A stretch of 64,000 nt of DNA from positions 1-64,000 of the forward strand of contig OZ244068.1 in assembly GCA_965215615.1 (NCBI GenBank), read 5' to 3'. The translations under genes and the position numbers were made by a program. Source of the DNA: CBDATA01 sp965215615 (GTDB taxonomy: Bacteria; Acidobacteriota; Vicinamibacteria; Marinacidobacterales; Marinacidobacteraceae). Of the stretch, positions 24,901-33,541 are shown piece by piece (the first letter of the stretch is position 1; each line of letters opens with the position of its first letter). The notes beneath the pieces are model-generated. The model did no database searches, had not been told where the DNA came from, and was given only the letters and a program-made list of their open reading frames with translations.

Positions 24901-27900
24901 AAGTCCGTTCTCGCACTCTGAAGATGCGTTTCCTCGCTCTCATCGAGCTCACGGTCTATTCGATGCAGCTCTTGGCCCATTTTGGGCCAGTCGAGGAATT
25001 CCGGGTCGGATAGCTGCCGCTTAGCGTCCACGAGCACCGGTTGGTGTCGCTCCCGTTCATCGGCGGTAATGCTTCCCAAGACAAGACTAGTTTCCAGTCG
25101 ATCGAGTAAACGCCTGATTCTAGGTTGCAACTCGTCGATCGTGTTCTTGCGCGCTTTGGAAAACCGGCTTCGCAGTTCCGGATAACTCTCGCCGTTCTCG
25201 GATTCGTACCAATCGAGAATGCGACTTGCCGTGGCGAAATCACGGGAGGCGAGGTCGTCTGCTTCAATGTGAACATCCATCAATTCGGGAGGTGAGAACT
25301 CCTTCCCTTCAACGAGAGCCTTGAGAACTTTTCGTGGATCATCAATAGGGAACCCTTTGGGATCCACACGAAAACCTGAGGCGAAGATACCGGAGGCGAG
25401 TAGATCTTGTACTCTGGGCTCTGGACGGGTATCTGTCTGGTCACTGCATGGGTCGAGCTCGTCGCGGAGCATGCTGATGGCGTGCACTGCCAATTGAGCA
25501 CCGACACGAGTCCACACGGATGCCTCCGATATCACGGCCTTGAGTTGCTCAAGTGCCGCCGGTCCTTCATTCTCCAAGTCCTGGCGAAATGCGTTGAGAA
25601 CACTCGCTCGATAATCGAGAGCGACGGATGAATACCCCACGAGATCAAGCCTTTTTCGCGCCAGTCGCGCTGCTTTGCGTGTCTCATGCTCGATCTTCTG
25701 GAGGGCTTGGAAGCGGATTCCCGCACTCGAAGGAAGTGAACCCCGAAGTCGGTGATCCGTTTCGGCGACTCGCTTCTTGACCCAGTCGCTGTCGCACCAT
25801 TGGGCGACTTCGCTGGAAAGAGATGCGGCATCAATCGTTTCTTGCGTCAAGGTGGACATGACTCGTCCGATGACACCTTCTGGTCGAGTCCATTGCTTCC
25901 AGACAGCCGTTGCCGGTTGGTAGGGAATCGTCTTTCTCGGTGCGTCGGACAACCAAGCCTTGATTTCTTTTCGACATCCCTGAAGCGCCGCACCGCCTTC
26001 TGCGTGCGATCGCATGGCGAGGAGAAATGTGGGAGCCAAAGGAGAATTTTGAAGCTTCGCGGCGTTCGTTGTCAGTTTATGTGCGAGGTCGTGAAGCGCT
26101 GGGAATTGGCCGCTCTTCGGAATGTTTCTGAAAACGGCGTATGCAGCGGTGTACGAGGCGAACAGGGCCGGACGAAGACAGGCCGCGAATCGAGCCGTCA
26201 CCTGAAACGCCTCCTCCTCCTCACTCCAGTCGGGGTCAAGGGCCGGAAGAGTTCCAAAAATGTCCCGGAGTCGAATCGCGATATCTCCATCTGGCTGGCG
26301 AAGCCGGACGGCGAGCAGGGCCGCTTCGAATAACTCGCTACGAGTTGGCCCTTCGTTCACGAAAACAAGTTCGCACAATCGAGATATCTGAAACGCGTAT
26401 GCGAATCTGGGAGGATCCTGCTCCAGAGCTCTCGCCATCGCCATTTCCGCCTCGACTTCAAGCGGATCGCGAGTCTTGGTCTTGGAATCGGCCTTCGATG
26501 GGGTGTTGGTTTCGGGGCCACTCGAACCACTTGGCTCCGATTCGGTTTCTCCCGGAGGATCTGTTCTCGCCTTCCGAGGCGATTTGGTACTTGAACCGCG
26601 CTTCGACGGCTCCGGCCTCGATTCAGACCTGCTCGGGGAGCTTGGCTCCACGTCCGAAACGGATTTCGCTTCCCTTTCGGGCTCCGGCAACGGCTCTTTG
26701 TGCGACGCGATTTCTAGTGAGGAATCCGGTTCATCGTCGCGATCCGATACAACATCCGAATCGGCCTCTGCTAATTCGTCCGATTCTGATTCCGGGTCCG
26801 TCGGGGGGAGCGGTTCAGTTGGACGGGGAGGAGAAGGCCCGGAGTCGTTCTCAGGAGCCCTCAACGCCTTCAGGAACGTTTCGCGACTCTCCCGGCGGGC
26901 ACGGCGAAACGCTCCTTCGGCCTTCTGGAGATCGCTGAGCGTTTCTTCCCAAGCGTCCATCAAGGACGGAGTGCTCGGTTCAGCACCCCGGTGAGACGCG
27001 ATCCGTGTGGTGGCTTCGTTGAGCTTTTCGATTGCTGCACGCAATTGCCGCTGGCCTTCCGCGACAACGGTCTCGAAATCAAGTCGCGCCTCGTCGAGTG
27101 CGTCCCCCACGAGCAAACCACGGCGCTTTTCCCAACTCTGCTCGATTGACGCGCATTCTGCGTCCTCCAACGCGATGCTGGGAACCGATCGGAGCTCCTT
27201 CAGTTTTTCTCGGACCGACTCGAGAAAGTCGTCGAAACGCGCGAACGCGAACTCTTCCTGAATGGTGGGAGTCAGTGCGCGTAGTTGGTCGGCGATTTCC
27301 GTGATGCTGTCCAGCGCTTCCGGTTGGGGTGGCGGTCCAGCGACCTGCGATGCCAAATTTTGCAGCGACGCGGCCAGAGAAGCCCATTTTTCGGAGGCAG
27401 ATGGCTCTGCATCGGGGGTGGAGTCTTTTGCCTCATCGGACGGAAAAAGGTTCTTGAACTCGTCGCGTAGCGCCGGCGCGATCTCAAAGCCCTTGGTAAT
27501 CGTGGTGATGTCGTCCCGGATGGTGGCGACCGCGAAAATCTGCAAGACACACCGCTCTTGCTCCGCCTCTCCCAGTTCATCCCAGCGCTCTAACTGCGAC
27601 GAAGTGTCCGCCCACGCCCGATCCGCGATCCGTGTGCTTCGCTCCGCAGCACTCTCCCCTTCGAGCACCTCCGCCTCTTCCCGTTCCTTAAGGTAGCCCT
27701 CGAGGATTGCCGCCAAAAGCGAGGGGGGACCACTCCCCGGCTCGCGAAGCGCATCGTCCCAAGCACGCCGTCGCCATTTCGGATTCCCGTAGTGGCACTG
27801 GAGTAGGATCCTCTCTTCTTCTCCTGGTTTCTCAGGTTCGGCTCGTCGCCGTAATTCGGCCCTGACTCTGCTGCGTACTTGCCGCGGCACGAGGCTCGCG

Positions 27901-28028
27901 AGACGGAGACGTTCCCTACGGTTCAGACCGAGCAGGTCGTTGAGTCGGTCCGGATCCCTCTCGAGCAATCGGGGAAGCCCCGGACGCATCGGCTCCCGAG
28001 GCGAAGGGTCGTCTGTCTTCTTCGTCAT
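21990..28028 (-). CDS. Giant (2012-residue) STAND/AAA-type NTPase, likely defence or conflict protein
   Basis: The N-terminal 380 residues are helical and charged, then comes a Ser/Pro/Glu/Asp-rich disordered linker (about 390-530) and about 650 further helical residues. A domain ending in YIQPYSDRGGDPPPEMFFGR precedes an NTPase. Walker A is YGGRQIGKTA (about 1340) and Walker B is LLLLLDEADDF (about 1430); a winged-helix-like stretch follows. Near the C-terminus a second P-loop-like unit appears degenerate (ISGIEAAGLSEF, then SLVVLDEVP and ITGGWPEVL). This architecture resembles STAND NTPases used in phage sensing. Base composition is lower than its flanks (25 of 60 G+C from 23161). It is alone on its island; no partner or effector domain is recognised. 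Confidence 0.8.
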   Translation of the reverse strand: MTKKTDDPSPREPMRPGLPRLLERDPDRLNDLLGLNRRERLRLASLVPRQVRSRVRAELRRRAEPEKPGEEERILLQCHYGNPKWRRRAWDDALREPGSGPPSLLAAILEGYLKEREEAEVLEGESAAERSTRIADRAWADTSSQLERWDELGEAEQERCVLQIFAVATIRDDITTITKGFEIAPALRDEFKNLFPSDEAKDSTPDAEPSASEKWASLAASLQNLASQVAGPPPQPEALDSITEIADQLRALTPTIQEEFAFARFDDFLESVREKLKELRSVPSIALEDAECASIEQSWEKRRGLLVGDALDEARLDFETVVAEGQRQLRAAIEKLNEATTRIASHRGAEPSTPSLMDAWEETLSDLQKAEGAFRRARRESRETFLKALRAPENDSGPSPPRPTEPLPPTDPESESDELAEADSDVVSDRDDEPDSSLEIASHKEPLPEPEREAKSVSDVEPSSPSRSESRPEPSKRGSSTKSPRKARTDPPGETESEPSGSSGPETNTPSKADSKTKTRDPLEVEAEMAMARALEQDPPRFAYAFQISRLCELVFVNEGPTRSELFEAALLAVRLRQPDGDIAIRLRDIFGTLPALDPDWSEEEEAFQVTARFAACLRPALFASYTAAYAVFRNIPKSGQFPALHDLAHKLTTNAAKLQNSPLAPTFLLAMRSHAEGGAALQGCRKEIKAWLSDAPRKTIPYQPATAVWKQWTRPEGVIGRVMSTLTQETIDAASLSSEVAQWCDSDWVKKRVAETDHRLRGSLPSSAGIRFQALQKIEHETRKAARLARKRLDLVGYSSVALDYRASVLNAFRQDLENEGPAALEQLKAVISEASVWTRVGAQLAVHAISMLRDELDPCSDQTDTRPEPRVQDLLASGIFASGFRVDPKGFPIDDPRKVLKALVEGKEFSPPELMDVHIEADDLASRDFATASRILDWYESENGESYPELRSRFSKARKNTIDELQPRIRRLLDRLETSLVLGSITADERERHQPVLVDAKRQLSDPEFLDWPKMGQELHRIDRELDESEETHLQSARTDLASLPLSPDSRQAITVERAIEERDIVRANELLARLKEDPTSSVDEPSDSKRADNFFPDQARQILAALEKLRHPAEIVRHLENGKPVAEIPADLPGARRDSAKRMLEAWFDLKRANELGTPATRNIKILFREMGFQVQNVRVTDRLKSEVTVQTVPLDRREQCPVPTYGLAAGGRYRVACLWKRPSVEDLLQYGHQSGRTGAPIILYLGRLSMAQRKELALATRKCAETLLVLDEVVVVFLCGEKGSRLPALFGSTLPFSYIQPYSDRGGDPPPEMFFGRNSEIATIRNPHGSCLVYGGRQIGKTAILSTVRRRSHDPGEERYACFVDLLTNGIGRGRPIEDVWPLLWRKLREIDAIPEEVREPSTRGSRGIEEFLETLIRHFQQGNNRSLLLLLDEADDFLDMDAPDPKDGVAAAGYLHSNRMRRLMEDTERSIKVVFAGLHNVLRTVRHENNPLAQLGTPVRVEPLLKNGEMREARSLLVRPLRAAGYRLEPDGLVMRILGQTNYYPGLIQAYGEALIGEMLSRCSGEPPYSITPDILETAYRDKKLRAHIRERFQLTLNLDKRYEVIAYSIAFLCLESEGALAIGFSRRTLQEEATPWWEDGFRDIRVEEFESLLDEMVGLGVLRRIDQNEEPAYSLRNPNVLLLMGTQADIEEKLQEPRELPPTFSPRSWRARRKPDIHGDPSRFPLTREQEGRLFKDEDGIVLISGIEAAGLSEFMDSYRSLPDRSLVVLDEVPNFEAFRSRLRSSVKRHDEGLRVHAVPLEARWTREWLGEARSYLDSLRKSNRHVRILFLSDGTRLRNLLAEPEIWKFRDLERLFLEPWRDDFLRQWMQDIEIGDSPALRERILKITGGWPEVLGKIPNLLEVHRGAEAALGELDAELSDPNEQRKWRRRLGVEGAAMLAALRPLAMYGELSIDDLLGETRQFGADPEEVQLQLRTAGHLCLAEAHEGRWKLNPFVARIIEADE

Positions 28029-28132
28029 CGTTGGGTTCTTGGGCTACGGCAAGAGTGCGGTCGGCTCTCGCTCTTCAGTTTTATCCTCGGTGCCGGAGTG
28101 TAATGGCCCGAGGTGTCGAATTGCGTCACGCA

Positions 28133-28331
28133 TCACCTCTCTTCAGTCGTTTCCCGGGCGGCGGTCCCGCTGCCGCTGAGGTGGCGGTCGAAGAAGGCGG
28201 TCATGCGACGGTAGCTGTCGCTGCGGGTGGAGGTCTCGTCCCAGCCGTGATCCCCGACCGAATGGACGACGAGATCGAAGTCCCTTCTGCTTCTCGATGA
28301 GGATCTGAGTGAGCCGGAAGGAGTCCAGAAT
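28133..28331 (-). pseudogene. Fragment of an S9 prolyl-oligopeptidase C-terminus, frameshifted
   Basis: On the minus strand, DSFRLTQILIEKQK and, after one extra G, DFDLVVHSVGDHGWDETST then YRRMTAFFDRHLSG match the end of S9 peptidases: the catalytic His is the H in GDHGW, and FFDRHL is the usual final helix. The fragment starts exactly at the inner edge of repeat copy B, with the rest of the gene absent, and it is frameshifted near 28283. The tail ends at TGA 28133-28135. It marks a recombination join at the right end of the island. Confidence 0.65.
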
Positions 28332-28484
28332 CAGGCGGTCTGGCCGATCGCGGCGCGGGGCATGTCCACCTGACCGCCGGTTTTCCACATTTTCCGGCGA
28401 TTTTGGGGCCTCACGCCCCAATTCCCTTCCTTTCTGCGTGAGTGCTTGGTGGGACCGCGGCGCGCCCACTCGTCACGCCGCCCG
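28332..28484. repeat. 153-bp direct repeat, copy B (right end of NTPase island)
   Basis: Second copy of 21640-21792 with one mismatch. Here the PLP-enzyme codons it contains are detached from any gene, so this copy is the derived one with respect to coding sequence. It carries the same terminator stem (28375-28404) and hairpins. About 120 bases of spacer with a TATACT box (28576-28581) follow before the next gene. Confidence 0.95.
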
Positions 28485-28608
28485 AACACGGAGGAGCAAA
28501 AGCGCCGTGGATGCAACGAAGGAAAGCCGGGTGGCCCCCGGAAGCGGGCGACTCGCCCCGAAACAGGAAGGGCCCTATACTCGCCGGGCAGAGGGAAACG
28601 GGAGCGAG

Positions 28609-28983
28609 ATGACTGCGGGCCTGGAAGTCGAATTCCGGGCGCTGGATCGCAAGGTCACCGACGGCCTCAACCTCCTGCACCTCCGGCTGGAGGAGGTTCG
28701 CAAGGAGTTGGAGGAGGCTCGCAAGGAGTTCCGTGCGGAGATCCAGGACATCCGGTCGGATATCAAGGATCTGCGCGGGGATAACAAGGCAATCCGGGCC
28801 GAACTCGCGGATCTGAAGAGCGTGGTGGCCGGGCTCGCGGTGGAGATCCGCCATTCGAACGAACGGAGTCGCGGAACCCGTCGGCTGGTGCTGAGCGTCC
28901 TCGGGGCGGTGGCCCTGTTCCTCGGCGGCGCGCTGCTGCGTCCGCTCCTCGAGCAGGCGGCGCTCTCGCTGCTCGGCGGCTGA
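28609..28983 (+). CDS. Coiled-coil protein with C-terminal membrane anchor
   Basis: A 124-residue protein. Residues 5-80 form a continuous heptad-rich coiled coil with a repeated EEVRKELEEARKEFRAEI pattern. After the basic RSRGTRR it has one hydrophobic span (LVLSVLGAVALFLGGALL) and a short tail. It is likely a tail-anchored oligomer of unknown role. The ATG at 28609 has GGGAG upstream and a TATACT box 28 bases further; earlier in-frame starts lie in the repeat and look non-coding. It converges on the hydroxylase gene with one base between stops. Confidence 0.65.
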   Translation: MTAGLEVEFRALDRKVTDGLNLLHLRLEEVRKELEEARKEFRAEIQDIRSDIKDLRGDNKAIRAELADLKSVVAGLAVEIRHSNERSRGTRRLVLSVLGAVALFLGGALLRPLLEQAALSLLGG

Positions 28984-28984
28984 A

Positions 28985-31333
28985 CTACCCGTTTTTCGGG
29001 CGGTCGCCGCTCCGCATCGCCCGCCAGACCTTTTCCGGGGTCAGCGGAGTGTCGAGGTGCTCCACCCCGAACGGCCGCAATGCGTCCAGCACCGCGTTCG
29101 CGACCGCCGGGGTCGAGCCGATGGTCGCCGCCTCACCGATCCCCTTGACACCGAGCGGGTTCAGGTCGGTCGGGGTCACGGTGCGGTGGAGCTCCCACTT
29201 CGGGAGCATGTCGGCGCGCGGGACGGCGTACTCCATCAGCGAACTGGTCAAAAGCGAGCCGTCTTCGCTGTAGAGAGCTTCCTCGACGAGCGCCTGCCCG
29301 ATCCCCTGCGCCAGCCCGCCATGGACCTGCCCCTCAGCCAGCAGCGGGTTGATGACCCGGCCGCAGTCATCCACCGAGATGTAGCGCAGCACGTGGATCG
29401 CCCCGGTTTCGGGCTCGATCTCGGCCGCGCACAGATGGGTTCCGAACGGATAGGTGTCGCCCGGCGGCCGGAAGTCGTTGTCGGCGCGGAGCGTCCCCCG
29501 CAGCCCGTCCGGGGCATCCGGACCGTGGACGAAGTCGGCGATCTCCTTCCACTCCACGCCGCGCGACGGGGAGCCGGCGACGAAGAAGCGGCCGTTCTCG
29601 AACCGGATGTCCGAAGCCGCCGCTTCGAGGAGCTCGGCGGCGGCGAGGCGCGCCTGTTCGCGCACCGTTTCGGCGTTTGCGAAGACCGCCGCTCCGCCCA
29701 CCGGGGCACTGCGGCTCCCGAAGGTGCCGATCCCGCGCGGACACGCATCGGTGTCGCCGTGGAGCACCCGGACCGATTCGGCAGGGATGCCGAGCTGCCC
29801 GGAGACGATCTGGGCCCAGGCGGTTTCGTGCCCCTGCCCGTGCGGCGAGGTTCCGGTTCGCACCGTGACCGAGCCGTCCTTGTCCATTTCCACTCCGCCG
29901 GCCTCCCACGGGCCGAAGCCGCAGATTTCCACGTAGCAGGCGAGCCCGACTCCGAGCGGCCTGCCCCCTGACTCCCGTCTCCGGGTCTGTTCGGCGCGGA
30001 GCCCCGCGTAGTCCCCGGCTTCGAGCGCCCGGTCCAGCGCTTTTTCGTAGGCCCCGCTGTCGTAGAGCAGTCCGGTCGCAGTGCGGAACGGGAAGTCGCC
30101 CTCCGGAATCAGGTTGCGACGGCGGATGTCCGCCGGATCCATCCCGAGCCGGCCGGCCAGCACATCCATCGCCCGTTCGATCATGTAGGCGGCTTCCGGG
30201 CGGCCCGAGCCGCGGTACGGCTCGTTGGGAGCGGTGTTGGTGAAGGCCCCTTCGGCTCGCGCGGTGACCGAGCGGACCGCGTAAGGTCCCGGGATCATCG
30301 CCCCGGTCAGGCTCGCGGTAGTGGGGCCCGGCCGGCTGTAGTAGGCCCCGCAGTCGAAGAGCGAGGTCAGGTCGCAGTGCTCGATCCGACCGTCGCGCCC
30401 GGCGCGGAGCCCGAGCGTCGCGAACAGGTTCCGGCCGTGAGTAGTGGTCTGGAAGTCCTCGGTGCGGGTTGCGGTCCACCGGACCGGCCGCCCCAGCCGG
30501 AGCGCGAGCCAGGCGACCAGCACCTCCTCTCCGTAGAGATTGGCCTTGGCCCCGAAACCGCCGCCGACTTCCGGAGCGATCACCCGCAGGTCCGCCTTGT
30601 CGATGCCGAGGACGCGGGCGATGCTGTCCCGCGCCGAATGGGGTGCCTGGGTGGTGGTCCAGACGACCAGCCGGTCCCCTTCGAGCCGGGCCGCCGCTGC
30701 TCGCGGCTCCATCGCACTCGGGATGAGCCGCTGGATCCGGAACTTCACTTCGACCTCGATCACGTCCTCGCCGGGTTCGGAGCGGGTCGTCGGACGGTTC
30801 GAGTTTTCGCCGGCTTCGAGATCCCACTCGAAGCAGCGGTTTCCGGCCGCTTCCGGATAGAGGAGTTCCGCGCCTTCGGCCCGCGCTTTCCGGGAGTTGC
30901 CGCTCGCGGAAAGCTCCCGGTAGTCCACGAGGACTTCAGCGGCCGCGTCGACGGCTTCGGCCGCGGTCTCCGCCACCACGGCGGCCACCGGATCGCCCTC
31001 GACCCGGACGCGATCTCCGGCGATCGGCCAGCGCTTCGGCAGGCTGAGATCGGTGAAGCCGCCGTTGCTCGTGTTCCGGGCGACCGGAAAGGGTTTCTTG
31101 AGGGTGGGGAGCACGTCGGCCCCGGTGAAGATTCCGAGCACACCGGGCATGTCCTGCGCGGTTCCGATGTCCACCGAAAGGATTTCGGCGTGCGGATACG
31201 GACTGCGGACCACCGCCATATGCGCCGCGCCGGGGAGCGGGATGTCGGTCGTGAAACGGGCCTTTCCGGTGATGAGCGCCGGATCCTCGCGACGGCGGAC
31301 CCGCTCGCCGATGGTCTGGGTGTTGATGGCCAC
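28985..31333 (-). CDS. Molybdopterin hydroxylase large subunit (xanthine dehydrogenase/CoxL family)
   Basis: A 782-residue molybdenum-binding subunit. IGERVRRREDPALITGKARF starts the family's a/b hammerhead domain. SAMEPRAAAARLEGD, TTQAPHSARDSIARVLGI, EVGGGFGAK, NEPYRGSGRPEAAYMIERAM, GTSPHGQGHETAWAQI and NPLGVKGIGEAATIG are the cofactor-binding blocks. The VAYxCSFR loop of true CO dehydrogenases is absent, so an aldehyde, purine or other heterocycle hydroxylase is more likely. GTG 31333 is preferred for GAGGAG upstream. The FAD (CoxM) and 2Fe-2S (CoxS) subunits are not adjacent, so they must be supplied elsewhere. Confidence 0.9.
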   Translation of the reverse strand: MAINTQTIGERVRRREDPALITGKARFTTDIPLPGAAHMAVVRSPYPHAEILSVDIGTAQDMPGVLGIFTGADVLPTLKKPFPVARNTSNGGFTDLSLPKRWPIAGDRVRVEGDPVAAVVAETAAEAVDAAAEVLVDYRELSASGNSRKARAEGAELLYPEAAGNRCFEWDLEAGENSNRPTTRSEPGEDVIEVEVKFRIQRLIPSAMEPRAAAARLEGDRLVVWTTTQAPHSARDSIARVLGIDKADLRVIAPEVGGGFGAKANLYGEEVLVAWLALRLGRPVRWTATRTEDFQTTTHGRNLFATLGLRAGRDGRIEHCDLTSLFDCGAYYSRPGPTTASLTGAMIPGPYAVRSVTARAEGAFTNTAPNEPYRGSGRPEAAYMIERAMDVLAGRLGMDPADIRRRNLIPEGDFPFRTATGLLYDSGAYEKALDRALEAGDYAGLRAEQTRRRESGGRPLGVGLACYVEICGFGPWEAGGVEMDKDGSVTVRTGTSPHGQGHETAWAQIVSGQLGIPAESVRVLHGDTDACPRGIGTFGSRSAPVGGAAVFANAETVREQARLAAAELLEAAASDIRFENGRFFVAGSPSRGVEWKEIADFVHGPDAPDGLRGTLRADNDFRPPGDTYPFGTHLCAAEIEPETGAIHVLRYISVDDCGRVINPLLAEGQVHGGLAQGIGQALVEEALYSEDGSLLTSSLMEYAVPRADMLPKWELHRTVTPTDLNPLGVKGIGEAATIGSTPAVANAVLDALRPFGVEHLDTPLTPEKVWRAMRSGDRPKNG

Positions 31334-31356
31334 TCGTTCTCCTCGGATCGCCGATT

Positions 31357-31773
31357 CTAAATGGCCGCGAAGGAGAGGACGGCTTCGGCCGCTTCCTTCC
31401 CGCTGACCACGGCGCACGCCTTCACTTCGATCAGCCGGCCGCGTTTTTTGGTGACCTCGGCGGCGAGGTCGAGACGCTCACCGAAGGCCACGGTGTCCTC
31501 CATCCGGAAACCCTGGATCGCCCGGAACAGGCCGCGCATGGGTGCTTCGTCCGATTCGGCGGCGGCGACACAGCCGATCTGCGCCATCGCCTCGATGACG
31601 AGGCCGGCGGGGATGGTCTCCTGCCCGAGTGCGTACGGATGGTCCTTCGGGATGGTGACCCACCCTTCCGCTCGGATTCCGGGCTCGAAACGGCGGACAC
31701 CGTGCAAGAAGACGAAGGGCTCGCGGTGGGGAAGGATGCGGAGGACACCTTCGCGGTCGAGGGTTCGGGACAT
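31357..31773 (-). CDS. FabZ-like hotdog dehydratase
   Basis: A 138-residue hotdog-fold protein of the 3-hydroxyacyl-ACP dehydratase family. ILPHREPFVFLHGVRRFEPG matches the N-terminal FabZ block, and HPYALGQETIPAGLVIEAMA keeps the His and Glu of the active site, although the usual HFPxxPxxPGVL spacing is altered. IQGFRMEDTVAFGERLDLAA follows. The altered spacing and lone location suggest a specialised acyl thioester or polyketide/lipid role rather than core fatty-acid synthesis. It starts 7 bases after the ABC exporter stop and 23 bases before the hydroxylase gene, in one operon. Confidence 0.75.
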   Translation of the reverse strand: MSRTLDREGVLRILPHREPFVFLHGVRRFEPGIRAEGWVTIPKDHPYALGQETIPAGLVIEAMAQIGCVAAAESDEAPMRGLFRAIQGFRMEDTVAFGERLDLAAEVTKKRGRLIEVKACAVVSGKEAAEAVLSFAAI

Positions 31774-31780
31774 CGTTTTC

Positions 31781-33541
31781 CTATGCGGGGATGGCTTCCT
31801 GGTCGAACTGGAGTTCGTAGAGGGTGCGATAGATGCCGCCGGCGGCGAGCAGATCCTGGTGGGTTCCGCTCTCCCGGACCCGGCCGCGGTGGAGCACCAC
31901 GATCCGGTCGGCATCGCGGACGGTGGAGAGGCGGTGGGCGATCACGAGGCTGGTGCGATCCTTCAGAACCCGCCCGAGCGCGGTCTGGACCAGCCGCTCG
32001 GTCTCGGTGTCCACACTCGAAGTGGCTTCGTCGAGCACCAGCACCCGCGACCGCCGGGCCATGGCGCGGGCGATGCCCACCAGTTGCCGCTGCCCCTGGG
32101 AAAGCCCGCTCCCCCGCTCGCCGAGCTCGGTCCGGATGCCGTTCGGGAGCGCCTTCGTCCAGGAGGTCACTTCGGCCGCCGTCGCGGCGCGCTCCGCCTG
32201 TTCTTCGCTGATTCCCGGATCCCCGAGACGGATGTTGTCGAGGATGGAGCCCGAGAACATGTGGACATCCTGCTGCACCATCGAGAACTGCCGCCGCAGC
32301 GCCGCCACCTCCCACTCCCGGACATCTACCCCATCCACGAAGACCCCGCCTTCCTGCACGTCGTAAAGACGCAGCAGCAGGCTCGCGAGCGTCGTCTTGC
32401 CGGAGCCGGTGTGGCCGACCAGCGCCACGGTTTCTCCGGGAGCCACGGTGAGGCTCACGTCGCGGAGCACCCAGTCTCCCGGGTTGTAGGCGAAGGAGAC
32501 CCGGTCGAGGCGGATGGCCCCGTCGCGGAGCGCGGGCAGCCGGGGTTTTCGCGGGCTCTCGATGCCGGGATCGGTGGAGAGCAGTTCGACGATCCGCTCG
32601 GAAGCCGCCATCGCCCCCTGGAGGATGTTGAACTTCTCGGTCAGGTCGCGGATCGGCCGGAAGAACATCTCCGAATACATCAGGAACGCCACCAGCCCGC
32701 CGATGGTGAGCGCTCCGGTGCCGATCCGGAGCCCGCCGTACCAGACGATCAGGGCGACGGTGACCGCGGTGATCATTTCCACCACCGGATAGAAAACGGA
32801 GAAACAGAAGACGGTCTCCAGATGAGCCTCGGTGTGCTCCCGGTTCAGCTTGCGGAAATCGCGGGCGCGCCGCCGCTCCTGCCGGAAGAGCTGGAGGACT
32901 TCGACCCCGGTCAGCGATTCCTGGATGAAGGAGTTGAGGGCGGCGACCGCGCCGCGCACCCGGCGGAAAGCCGGCCGGACCCGCCGACGGAAGAGCCACC
33001 CGGTCAGAAAGAGCGCCGGAATCGCCCCGAAGGTGACGAGCGCGAGCTGCCAGTTCATCACCGCGAGGGCCGTGATGATTCCGACCAGCAGCACGACATC
33101 GGTGATGATCATCACCACTCCGGAGCTCAGCAGCTCGTTCAGCGCGTCCACGTCGCTCGTGGCCCGGGTGACGACCTGGCCCACCGGATTCCGATCGAAC
33201 CAGCCGGTGTGGAGCTTCTGGATGTGGTTGAAGACGTCCCGGCGGATGTCGCGCATCACCCGCTGGCCGAAGAGATTCACTACCCACGCCTGCCCGTAGG
33301 CGGCGAGGAATCCGACGGTCAGAACCCCGAGATAGAGCCCGAGGATGCCGAAGAGGCCTTCCGCGTCCCCCGTGGCGATGTGGTCGTCGATCGCGATGCG
33401 GGTGAGGTAGGGACCGGCGAGCTGGGATCCAGCCCCGACCAGAACCAGGAGGATGCCGAGCCCGATGTAGCGCCAGTAGGGCAGCACATAGGGCAGGACG
33501 TGGGCGAGGAGCCTTCGGTCGCGCCGGGTTTCTTCGCTCAC
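31781..33541 (-). CDS. ABC exporter half-transporter, canonical ATPase site
   Basis: A 586-residue exporter: six membrane helices (residues 1-320, with RRDVFNHIQKLHTGWFDRNP and GQVVTRATSDVDALNELLSS) and an ATPase domain with Walker A VGHTGSGKTTLASLLLRLYD, signature GSGLSQGQRQL, Walker B VLVLDEATSSVDTETE and the H-loop IAHRLSTVRDADRI. The catalytic Glu is present. It is the second of a pair whose start overlaps the first gene's stop (ATGA), so the two form a heterodimer. Such exporters move lipids, peptides or drugs; substrate not inferable. Confidence 0.9.
   Translation of the reverse strand: MSEETRRDRRLLAHVLPYVLPYWRYIGLGILLVLVGAGSQLAGPYLTRIAIDDHIATGDAEGLFGILGLYLGVLTVGFLAAYGQAWVVNLFGQRVMRDIRRDVFNHIQKLHTGWFDRNPVGQVVTRATSDVDALNELLSSGVVMIITDVVLLVGIITALAVMNWQLALVTFGAIPALFLTGWLFRRRVRPAFRRVRGAVAALNSFIQESLTGVEVLQLFRQERRRARDFRKLNREHTEAHLETVFCFSVFYPVVEMITAVTVALIVWYGGLRIGTGALTIGGLVAFLMYSEMFFRPIRDLTEKFNILQGAMAASERIVELLSTDPGIESPRKPRLPALRDGAIRLDRVSFAYNPGDWVLRDVSLTVAPGETVALVGHTGSGKTTLASLLLRLYDVQEGGVFVDGVDVREWEVAALRRQFSMVQQDVHMFSGSILDNIRLGDPGISEEQAERAATAAEVTSWTKALPNGIRTELGERGSGLSQGQRQLVGIARAMARRSRVLVLDEATSSVDTETERLVQTALGRVLKDRTSLVIAHRLSTVRDADRIVVLHRGRVRESGTHQDLLAAGGIYRTLYELQFDQEAIPA

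Noticed and set aside
31357..31914. Longer start for the FabZ-like gene
   Set aside because: The added codons overlap the ABC exporter's C-terminal codons; ATG 31773 starts at the family's N-terminal block.
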